Source of the DNA: CAYSHJ01 sp964589725
Lineage (GTDB): Bacteria > Planctomycetota > Planctomycetia > Planctomycetales > Planctomycetaceae
NCBI GenBank assembly: GCA_964589725.1
Contig: CAZPUJ010000484.1
Span: 1-10,265, forward strand
DNA length: 10,265 nt
Direction: 5' to 3'
The first letter of the stretch is position 1; the number at the start of each line of letters is the position of its first letter. Below are positions 1 to 6,246 of the stretch, in pieces. The position numbers were made by a program, and so were the translations under genes. The notes beneath the pieces were generated by a model. It did not search any database. It was not told the origin of the DNA and saw only the letters and a program-made list of their open reading frames with translations.

Positions 1-1
1 G

Positions 2-1069
2 CTCACTGAGCCAGAAGTGCTCAGTCGATCAGTCAGCCAAGTGTTTCTCGGAGTGCGGATCGAGTGTGCTCAATGCCACCATCATCCGTACGAACGGTGG
101 GGCCAAGAGGACTACTTCGGCTTTGCGGGCTTCTTCACCGGTGTTGGTAAGAAGAATCTGCAACTGATGTCGACACCCCCAGTCGAGGCGATCGTCGTGA
201 AGGCCGGCACGGATTTGAAGCACCCGCGCACTCAGGCCGTGATTCCCGCGCGAGCGCTCGGAGCCACGGCGGCCGACTTCTCGAAAGCGATTGATCGCCG
301 GGCTGTGCTGGCCGATTGGCTGACCGCTCCTGACAACCCGTTCTTTGCGAAAGCCATCGTCAATCGAACGTGGCATCACTACTTTGGTCGCGGCTTGGTT
401 GAGCCGATTGACGATCTGCGCGACACCAATCCCGCCAGCAACGAGCCGTTGTTTTTGGCACTGACTCAGCACATGCATGACGTGAAGTTCGACCTGAAGG
501 CGTTGACGCGAACCGTGCTGAACTCGCGGGCGTACCAAGCCAGTGCCGAGCCGACCGGTTCGAACGTGACCGATACGCAGAATTTCTCGCACGCTGTCGA
601 CAAGCCGCTTCCGGCCGAGGTGCTGCTGGACGCGATTTGCCAAGTCACCGGCGTACCAGAAAAGTTCATCGGCTGGCCGAGCGGCTACCGAGCGATTCAA
701 GTCTGGGACAGCCGTGTACCGAACTACTTCTTCCGCATTTTTGGCCGTCCGGTTCGAGCCAGCGTTTGCGAGTGCGAACGCTCGAACGAACCCAGCATCT
801 CGCAAGCGCTACACCTGATGAACTCGCCTGAAATCGTCGCCAAGATCCGCGACCGCCAAGGTCGAGTCCGCCAACTGGCGAATTCCGCGCGTCCGGCCAC
901 TGAGATCGTCGATGAATCATATCTCGCGACGCTCGCTCGCTTCCCGACTGACGAAGAGCGTAAGCTGATCCTCGCGACTTTCCCGCCGGACAATAGCCAA
1001 CGACGCGAAGCCACCGAAGACTTGCTCTGGGCGCTGCTGAATACGAAGGAGTTCATTTACAATCACTGA
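2..1069 (+). CDS. DUF1549/DUF1553 domain protein, 3' part (5' end outside window)
   Basis: The reading frame is already open at the left edge (first full codon at position 2), so the gene starts upstream; the GTG at 17 is only an internal codon. The visible 355 residues begin in the end of a DUF1549 domain, with the typical run FLGVRIECAQCHHHPYERW. They continue through a DUF1553 domain (about residues 100-345) with the recognisable stretches DRRAVLADWLTAPDNPFFAK, NRTWHHYFGRGLVEPIDDLR and the closing LLWALLNTKEFIYNH. Full-length relatives in planctomycetes are usually exported proteins of 700-1000 residues, often with an N-terminal cytochrome c-like (PSD1) domain; that part is not in the window. 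The biochemical function of the family is not established. The gene ends 48 bases before the DUF1501 gene on the same strand, a pairing seen again and again in this phylum, so cotranscription is likely. Family assignment is confident; any role is inference. Confidence 0.93.
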   Translation, partial: LTEPEVLSRSVSQVFLGVRIECAQCHHHPYERWGQEDYFGFAGFFTGVGKKNLQLMSTPPVEAIVVKAGTDLKHPRTQAVIPARALGATAADFSKAIDRRAVLADWLTAPDNPFFAKAIVNRTWHHYFGRGLVEPIDDLRDTNPASNEPLFLALTQHMHDVKFDLKALTRTVLNSRAYQASAEPTGSNVTDTQNFSHAVDKPLPAEVLLDAICQVTGVPEKFIGWPSGYRAIQVWDSRVPNYFFRIFGRPVRASVCECERSNEPSISQALHLMNSPEIVAKIRDRQGRVRQLANSARPATEIVDESYLATLARFPTDEERKLILATFPPDNSQRREATEDLLWALLNTKEFIYNH

Positions 1070-1107
1070 CCTTGGTGTGCCGCGAATTGTTGCGACCTTC
1101 CAAGTCT

Positions 1108-1111
1108 GGAG
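1108..1111 (+). promoter_or_regulatory. Ribosome binding site of the DUF1501 gene
   Basis: GGAG lies six bases before the ATG at 1118. It supports that ATG over the later in-frame ATG at 1166-1168, which begins MSRRNALR and would leave the twin-arginine motif at the very N-terminus. Confidence 0.6.
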
Positions 1112-1117
1112 ACCGCC

Positions 1118-2458
1118 ATGTTCCGAATGACCTTCGGCCAACCTATTCAAAACTTCTGCGACCGCATGTCGCGCCGGAACGCCCTTCGAGTCGGCGGCAC
1201 TGGCTTGCTGGCAGGGCTGAGTCTGCCTCGGATGCTGGAGCTGCAAGCTCAGGCCGACACGGGGCAAGAACCAACGGCCAAGCAGTGCATCTTCCTCTTC
1301 TTGGAAGGTGGTCCGCCGCATCAGGACATGTGGGATCCGAAGCCCAACGCTCCATCGGAGATTCGCGGGCCATTCCAAACGATCAACACGGCCGTGCCGG
1401 GGACGATCGTCACCGAGTACTGCCGCGAGTCCGCGAAGATCGCCGACAAGTTCACAATCCTGCGAAGCCATAGTCATAGCGACAACGGGCACGCCACCGG
1501 CTACCACTACGTGATGACCGGCCGCAAGGCCGCGTTTCCCGACGGTGAGTACCCCGTCCCGACCAATGACGTGTATCCGTCCCTTGGGTCGGTTGTCTCG
1601 CGTGAACTGGGGCCGCGAGGTTCTGTGCCGCCATATATCAACTTGCCGCATCCCATGTCCGCGGGTGGGCCGGGTTTTTACGGGGCCGAACACGCGCCGT
1701 TTGTCATCGACGCCGACCCGACACAGCCGGACTTCGAGGTCAAAGACCTGACACAGGTCGACGGCGTTTCAGCCGAGCGACTGAAGTCGCGTCGCCAACT
1801 GCTGGCTGGCATCGAAGCGACTCGGCAGCGGCGACTGGGGCGATCACAGACGATGTCGACGTACTACGAGAAGGCCTACGAACTGATCACGTCGCCCGCC
1901 GCTCGCAAGGCGTTTGACATCGCTGCCGAACCCGAAGCCATTCGAGACAAGTACGGCCATACGCAGGTCGGGCAAACGTGTCTGCTCGCACGGCGACTGG
2001 TGGAAGCAGGTTGCCGATTCGTGGGCGTGGACGCTCCAGGTTGGGATGTTCACTTCAACTGCTTCCCCAGCTTGAAGACCGATTTGATTCCGTACGCCGA
2101 TCGAGCTTTCGCCGCGCTGATCACCGATCTTGCCGAGCGAGGACTGCTCGATTCGACACTCGTGATCATGATGGGCGAGATGGGCCGCACGCCGCGCATC
2201 AACGCGCAGGCCGGCCGTGATCACTGGTCGATGGCGCAATGCGTCCTCTTCGCCGGTGGCGGCACCAAGCCGGGACTGGTGCTTGGTGCCACGGACGTCC
2301 AGGCCGCGTATCCGACGTCTGATCCCGTCAGTGTCTCCGACCTGTTGCGGACTATCTGCATGTTGATGGGCATCGACTCGACCAAGACTTATCTCGATCC
2401 GATCGGCCGTCCAGTTCCAATCGTGGATGGCGGACAAATCATCAAGGGCTTGGTATGA
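1118..2458 (+). CDS. DUF1501 family protein, Tat-exported, alkaline phosphatase/sulfatase-like fold
   Basis: A 446-residue protein of normal length for DUF1501, a family in the alkaline phosphatase/sulfatase-like superfamily. Residues 17-40 form a twin-arginine signal: R19-R20 in SRRNALRVGG followed by a hydrophobic stretch, so the protein is probably folded before export. Family landmarks are FLFLEGGPPHQDMWDPKP (59-76), the His-rich SHSHSDNGHATGYH (117-130), GWDVHFN (308-314, candidate metal ligands D310 and H312), GEMGRTPRIN (353-362) and AGRDHW (365-370, H369). These fit a metal-dependent hydrolase core, but the substrate is unknown. It follows the DUF1553 gene by 48 bases and precedes the PPC-domain gene by 74 bases, so it probably sits mid-operon. 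The start at 1118 is supported by a GGAG site. Superfamily placement is established knowledge; catalytic activity is inference, since many members are uncharacterised. Confidence 0.93.
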   Translation: MFRMTFGQPIQNFCDRMSRRNALRVGGTGLLAGLSLPRMLELQAQADTGQEPTAKQCIFLFLEGGPPHQDMWDPKPNAPSEIRGPFQTINTAVPGTIVTEYCRESAKIADKFTILRSHSHSDNGHATGYHYVMTGRKAAFPDGEYPVPTNDVYPSLGSVVSRELGPRGSVPPYINLPHPMSAGGPGFYGAEHAPFVIDADPTQPDFEVKDLTQVDGVSAERLKSRRQLLAGIEATRQRRLGRSQTMSTYYEKAYELITSPAARKAFDIAAEPEAIRDKYGHTQVGQTCLLARRLVEAGCRFVGVDAPGWDVHFNCFPSLKTDLIPYADRAFAALITDLAERGLLDSTLVIMMGEMGRTPRINAQAGRDHWSMAQCVLFAGGGTKPGLVLGATDVQAAYPTSDPVSVSDLLRTICMLMGIDSTKTYLDPIGRPVPIVDGGQIIKGLV

Positions 2459-2520
2459 GGTTGCGTCGCAAACAGAGCGATGTGCCCGGTCGCGTTCGCT
2501 CGCTCTTCAAATGATTTGGC
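2459..2520 (+). other. Short intercistronic spacer with a weak inverted repeat
   Basis: No gene fits here. AGAGCGA (2474-2480) can pair with TCGCTCT (2500-2506) around a 19-base loop. There is no T tract after it, so it is a poor terminator candidate, and readthrough into the next gene is more likely. Confidence 0.3.
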
Positions 2521-2524
2521 GGAG
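2521..2524 (+). promoter_or_regulatory. Ribosome binding site of the PPC-domain gene
   Basis: GGAG lies eight bases before the ATG at 2533. The encoded protein starts directly with a signal peptide, which agrees with this start. Confidence 0.6.
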
Positions 2525-2532
2525 CAAGTTGC

Positions 2533-4875
2533 ATGCGCGCTGGCATTGCTAGTTTGATGGTTCTGTTGTTCGTTCCGCTGGTTTGTCTGGCCCAGCAACC
2601 GCCGGCAATCGGTTACGTCTTTCCGCCGGGAGGACAGGCCGGAACGAGCATCGAGGTGCGACTCGGTGGCTACGACTGGACGCCCGACATGCAGGTGTTT
2701 GTTCTGGACCCGCGCGTCAAGCTGGAGTTGCTCGGGCCACCGGGACCGCACCGCGTCAGTCCTCCGCCGTATTGGTTCGGTAAGAAGGCTCGCGGCCGAG
2801 CGTTCCCGATGCCGCGTGAGACGCCGGCGCGCTGGACTATTCCATCGGACGTGCCGGCCGGGATTGTTCGCTGGCAAGCCGTCAACGCCAATGGCATCAC
2901 GGGAGTCGGGTCGTTCTTTGTCGGCAGCGGTCGCGAGGTGCTCGAAGAGTCGTCTCGCGACACTCCGCAATTCCTAGGCGAACTTCCGGTCACAGTTTCG
3001 GGGCAAGTGCTGAAGATCGAAGAGGTCGACCGCTATCAGTTCTCGGTCCCCAAAGCCGGACCGGTGACATGCGAGTTGTTCGCACGACGATTGGGTTCAC
3101 CGTTGAATGGCGTGTTGGAAATTCGCGACGCCGAGAAACGATTGATCGCCGACGTCGCCGACACCGAGGGGCTGGACTTGGCGTTGACGTTCGCAGCCCA
3201 GGCGGGAGTCGTTTACACGGCCAGCTTGTACGATTGCGACTTTCGAGGGCACGACGCTTATGTCTATCGCTTGGCAATCACGCCGAGTCCGCGAGTAATC
3301 GCGGCGATTCCCGCGGCCGGTCGTCGTGGCGAAACCCGCGCGGTGCAACTCATCGGTTACGGCATCGCCACGGGAGCGGCTCAAATCGAGTCGGTCTCGA
3401 AATCGGTGGCCTTTCCGACCGATCCCAAAGCCACGACGTTCGATGTCGCTTTGGAAACTGCGTTCGGTTCCGCGGCACCGAGGCGGCTGTTGGTCAGCGA
3501 CCTTCCGGAACTGATCGAAGCGGACATTGCATCTTCTGGCCACCGCCTGCCCATCCCCGCCGCCGTGACAGGCGTTCTTTTGGAGCGTGATGGTGCGGAT
3601 CGTTTCGTTTGTGTCGGCCAAAAAGGAAGCCTCTGGTCGATCGTCGCGCAGTCGCAAGAGATCGGCTCGACACTCGATCTTTCGCTCGCCGTTCTCGGTG
3701 CCGATGGCAAGCAATTGGCGGTCACGGACGAGACTTCCGGGACGACTGATCCGAGGTTGGAATTCACCGTTCCGGCCGATGGCGAGTATCAACTCGTTGT
3801 CACGGACTCGTCCGGCAAGAACGGGCATGCCGCCGCCGCCTATCGGCTGGTCGTCGAACTGGCGACGCCCGGCTTCTCGCTCTCAGTTCCGCCGTCGCTA
3901 ACCGTGCTCTCCGGCGGAAAGGCCGATCTAGTTGTGCAGGCCACGCGCCGTGGTGGGTTCCAAGAACCGATCGCTCTGGAAGTGACGGGCCTGCCCACCG
4001 GCGTTTCGGCGGCCAAGGAACTCCTCATTCCCGCGGCTGCCAAAGAGCTGAAAGTCTCGTTGCAATCCGACGCCGCCGGTCCGGTGCTGGCCGCTTTCGC
4101 GACAGTAACTGGACGATCTCAATCCGACGCGAACTCTCAAATGCAAAGTGCTGGACCGGTTCTTGTGGCTACGACGATGAAGCCTCCGTTCGTCATCGAC
4201 GGTGTTGGCAAGGACGATGTGACGAAATGGCCGCGCGGCAGCACGTTCCCCGCACCCGTGACGATCGAACGCAAGGATGGCTTCACCGGCGAGATCAATT
4301 TGGAAATGCACTCGCAGCAAGACCGACACTGCCAGGGGATTCGCGGCCCCGAGCTGCTCGTGCCGCCGGGAGTCGACCGCGTGGACTATCCGGTCTTTCT
4401 TCCCGAATGGCTGGAAACCACACGCACATCGCGGATGGTGGTGAATGGTGTGGCACGCGTGCCCGATCCAAAAGGGACGCCTCGTTATCTGGTGAGCAAG
4501 ATCGTCACGCGCCTCGGCTTCTTACCGGGCGGAGCGCTCTTGAAGATCGGCCACCGAGCCGGCGAACTGCGTGTGCCGCTCGGCCATTCGTTTGAAATCC
4601 CGCTGACAATCTCACGCGCGTCGCAGTTCGTCGAACCGATCCGGCTGGAGTTGGTGGCCTCCACCGATGAAGCCAATTCGTTCACAGCCACTCCGTTAGA
4701 CCTACCTGCCGGACAATCGGACGTGAAGTTGCAAATCGTCCCCGTTCCAGACCGGGGGAAACTCGGCGACCGAACGCTCACCATTCGCGGCACGGCCTTG
4801 CAACACGGCCGATATCCCGTAGTCTCCGAAACGGCATTCACGGTGGAGTTCGTGGAGGCGGTGCAGACCAAGTGA
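2533..4875 (+). CDS. Secreted multi-domain protein with PPC-like and repeated beta-sandwich domains
   Basis: A 780-residue protein with a Sec-type signal peptide (residues 1-20, cleavage probably near CLA-QQ). C18 is not in a lipobox because V17 precedes it. After an IPT-like start (FPPGGQAGTSIEVRLGG, 30-46) there are two regions resembling pre-peptidase C-terminal (PPC) domains, about 155-250 and 345-445. The second has the typical rhythm ERDGADRF...VPADGEYQLVV. The C-terminal half holds three modules with one shared motif: TRRGGFQEPIALEV (471-484), ERKDGFTGEINLEM (579-592) and SRASQFVEPIRLEL (694-707). No protease or other catalytic motif is visible, so a binding or scaffolding role outside the cytoplasm is the best guess. 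It is the third gene of the DUF1553-DUF1501 cluster, a position often held by PPC proteins in planctomycetes. Function is unknown; secretion and domain types are fairly sure. Confidence 0.88.
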   Translation: MRAGIASLMVLLFVPLVCLAQQPPAIGYVFPPGGQAGTSIEVRLGGYDWTPDMQVFVLDPRVKLELLGPPGPHRVSPPPYWFGKKARGRAFPMPRETPARWTIPSDVPAGIVRWQAVNANGITGVGSFFVGSGREVLEESSRDTPQFLGELPVTVSGQVLKIEEVDRYQFSVPKAGPVTCELFARRLGSPLNGVLEIRDAEKRLIADVADTEGLDLALTFAAQAGVVYTASLYDCDFRGHDAYVYRLAITPSPRVIAAIPAAGRRGETRAVQLIGYGIATGAAQIESVSKSVAFPTDPKATTFDVALETAFGSAAPRRLLVSDLPELIEADIASSGHRLPIPAAVTGVLLERDGADRFVCVGQKGSLWSIVAQSQEIGSTLDLSLAVLGADGKQLAVTDETSGTTDPRLEFTVPADGEYQLVVTDSSGKNGHAAAAYRLVVELATPGFSLSVPPSLTVLSGGKADLVVQATRRGGFQEPIALEVTGLPTGVSAAKELLIPAAAKELKVSLQSDAAGPVLAAFATVTGRSQSDANSQMQSAGPVLVATTMKPPFVIDGVGKDDVTKWPRGSTFPAPVTIERKDGFTGEINLEMHSQQDRHCQGIRGPELLVPPGVDRVDYPVFLPEWLETTRTSRMVVNGVARVPDPKGTPRYLVSKIVTRLGFLPGGALLKIGHRAGELRVPLGHSFEIPLTISRASQFVEPIRLELVASTDEANSFTATPLDLPAGQSDVKLQIVPVPDRGKLGDRTLTIRGTALQHGRYPVVSETAFTVEFVEAVQTK

Positions 4876-4877
4876 AT

Positions 4878-4916
4878 CAGCGAATGAACTTGTTCGGCTC
4901 ATTCGTCTGTTCGCTG
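4878..4916 (+). terminator. Inverted repeats just after the PPC-domain gene, possible terminator
   Basis: Two alternative stems start three bases past the stop codon. CGAATGA (4881-4887) pairs with TCATTCG (4899-4905), and CAGCGAA (4878-4884) pairs with TTCGCTG (4910-4916). They are mutually exclusive. No T tract follows, so a classic Rho-independent terminator is not shown; the position at the end of a presumed operon is the main argument. Confidence 0.35.
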
Positions 4917-5051
4917 GAATGCGGCGCAGAACAACACTGCGATTCGCTCACCGCGCACGCGAGATGGAGTCTCGATCCGGAATTTCGTCGTCCTGAGAAT
5001 CCGGGTGTGAGTTTCCGGCCGAGCGACGACGACCAGACGGGAGACCATCGG

Positions 5052-5071
5052 GCGCACGACGTACGTTGCGC
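5052..5071. repeat. Short palindromic element
   Basis: GCGCA (5052-5056) and TGCGC (5067-5071) flank the eight-base palindrome ACGTACGT (5059-5066). It lies in the 257-base gap before the dehydrogenase gene. It could be a protein-binding site or part of the same structured region as the GC-rich hairpin that follows. Confidence 0.3.
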
Positions 5072-5081
5072 GGACACCCCG

Positions 5082-5102
5082 CCCCCGGCCTTGTGCCGGG
5101 GG
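5082..5102. repeat. Perfect GC-rich hairpin upstream of the dehydrogenase gene
   Basis: CCCCCGGC (5082-5089) and GCCGGGGG (5095-5102) form a perfect eight-pair stem around the five-base loop CTTGT. The sequence is compact and very GC-rich, like dispersed intergenic palindromes (REP/PU type) or a terminator stem. On the plus strand it is followed by TTCAACGGCTTTTGC, which has only a short, late T run. It sits 30 bases before the dehydrogenase start and would fall in its leader if transcription begins upstream. Confidence 0.5.
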
Positions 5103-5132
5103 TTCAACGGCTTTTGCACTACTGAATCGATC

Positions 5133-6209
5133 ATGGCTTTCCCAACTGTCCAGCTTTCCGCGACGGACCTCCAGAAGTTTGTCAGGGATTTGCTGCTTGC
5201 GGCCAATGTCCCAGCCAGCGAGGCTGACGAGGTTTCAACCAGTTTGGTGGAGGCCAATCTTCGTGGACACGAGTCGCACGGAGTCCTGCGACTCGCGGAT
5301 TATCTTGAGCAATTGAATACTGGCGAGATGCGTTGCGACACGGATTGGGAAGTGATCACCGAAACGCCGGCGGTTCTGGTCACGGATGGGAGGCGCGGGT
5401 TCGGGCAGGTGTTGGCGCGGAGATTGGTGGAAGCGTTGTCGGCGAAATGCCGTCAGGTGGGAGTCGCGTGCGGTACGTTGCAGAATTGCGGTCACGTCGG
5501 TCGGCTGGGTGAGTGGGTCGAACTGGCGGCGCGGAATGGATTCGCGGCGATGATGTCGGTCAATGACAATGGCGTACTGCGGTGTGTGGCTCCGCCGGGA
5601 GGGCTGGACGCGCGGATCAGCACGAATCCGCTGGCGATCGGAGTGCCGACGGGAGGCACACCGCTGGTGCTCGACATCTCGACGAGCGCGGTCGCGAATG
5701 GAAAGGTCAAGGCGGCGCTGTTGGCGGAGAAAACTTGTCCGGATGGCTGGATTCAAGACGCTGACGGGAATCCGTCAAACGATCCGTCGGTGCGATTCAG
5801 CGATCGGCCTGGAACACTGTTACCGATGGGTGGCGAGCGGCAGGCCTACAAAGGATTCGGCCTGGGATTATTGTTGGATGCTCTGGTCGGTGGACTGTCG
5901 GGAGGTTGCTGTCCGCCGGCGGAGCCTCTGGAAGTCGGAACAAACAACGTGCTCATGGTACTTTGGGAGCCCCGACACTTCGCCGGGCTGACACACTTCG
6001 TTCACGAGGCTGACAAGCTCATCGAGTACGTGCGTGCGACGCCGCGCAAGCCGGGAGTCGAACGGATCATCCTTCCGGGTGATCGCAGCGACGAGACTCG
6101 GACCGAACGGCTCGCGCACGGGATTCCGCTCGATCAGGGGACGTGGGCGATATTGCAGCAGGCCGCGGCGAAGTTAGGCGTTTCGCTGCCTGCCGAAAAC
6201 GCGAAGTGA
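5133..6209 (+). CDS. Malate/L-lactate dehydrogenase family (Ldh2-type) NAD(P)-dependent oxidoreductase
   Basis: A 358-residue cytoplasmic enzyme of the Ldh2/malate dehydrogenase family, which is unrelated to the Rossmann-fold LDH/MDH. Members reduce 2-oxoacids or related imino acids with NAD(P)H, for example malate, ureidoglycolate, 2,3-diketogulonate and piperideine-2-carboxylate. Landmarks are RGHESHGVLRL (44-54, with the conserved H49 and R53), GRRGFGQVLARRLVE (86-100), NCGHVGRLGEW (118-128, conserved H121), STNPLAIGVP (163-172), LDISTSAVANGKV (180-192) and AYKGFGLGLLLDAL (238-251). The frame is open back to 4872, but family members begin about where the ATG at 5133 does, and the extra 87 residues are low-complexity and cross a strong hairpin. 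No clear ribosome binding site precedes this ATG. The substrate cannot be told from the sequence, and the neighbours give no pathway. The gene ends against the convergent htrA gene. Confidence 0.92.
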   Translation: MAFPTVQLSATDLQKFVRDLLLAANVPASEADEVSTSLVEANLRGHESHGVLRLADYLEQLNTGEMRCDTDWEVITETPAVLVTDGRRGFGQVLARRLVEALSAKCRQVGVACGTLQNCGHVGRLGEWVELAARNGFAAMMSVNDNGVLRCVAPPGGLDARISTNPLAIGVPTGGTPLVLDISTSAVANGKVKAALLAEKTCPDGWIQDADGNPSNDPSVRFSDRPGTLLPMGGERQAYKGFGLGLLLDALVGGLSGGCCPPAEPLEVGTNNVLMVLWEPRHFAGLTHFVHEADKLIEYVRATPRKPGVERIILPGDRSDETRTERLAHGIPLDQGTWAILQQAAAKLGVSLPAENAK

Positions 6210-6237
6210 CCCGAACGGTGGGAGCGTCCGGGTCACT
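6205..6237. terminator. Bidirectional terminator-like hairpin between convergent genes
   Basis: AGTGACCCG (6205-6213) pairs perfectly with CGGGTCACT (6229-6237), a nine-pair stem. After one mismatch, ACG (6215-6217) pairs with CGT (6225-6227) inside. The left arm contains the TGA stop of the dehydrogenase gene, and the hairpin ends ten bases from the stop of the convergent protease gene. T runs are weak on both sides (TTTAATTCTT on plus, TTTT on minus), but the position fits a shared terminator. Confidence 0.6.
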
Positions 6238-6246
6238 GGCAAGCGT

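Noticed and set aside
65..79. CxxCH read as a true cytochrome c domain
   Set aside because: The motif is part of the DUF1549 signature and the surrounding sequence lacks the rest of a cytochrome c fold, so it is not called a cytochrome.
29..805. 258-codon open frame on the minus strand
   Set aside because: It lies wholly inside the DUF1553 gene on the other strand, has no recognisable domain, and is the kind of shadow frame expected in GC-rich coding DNA.
917..1693. 258-codon open frame on the minus strand
   Set aside because: It overlaps the ends of the DUF1553 and DUF1501 genes, both firmly identified by family motifs; the translation shows no known motif.
3097..3828. 243-codon open frame on the minus strand
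   Set aside because: It is antisense to the PPC-domain protein, Arg-rich and without motifs; a shadow frame.
4872..5132. N-terminal extension of the dehydrogenase frame
   Set aside because: The extra 87 residues have no similarity to the family's N-terminus, cross two inverted-repeat elements and overlap the end of the upstream gene; the family start fits 5133.
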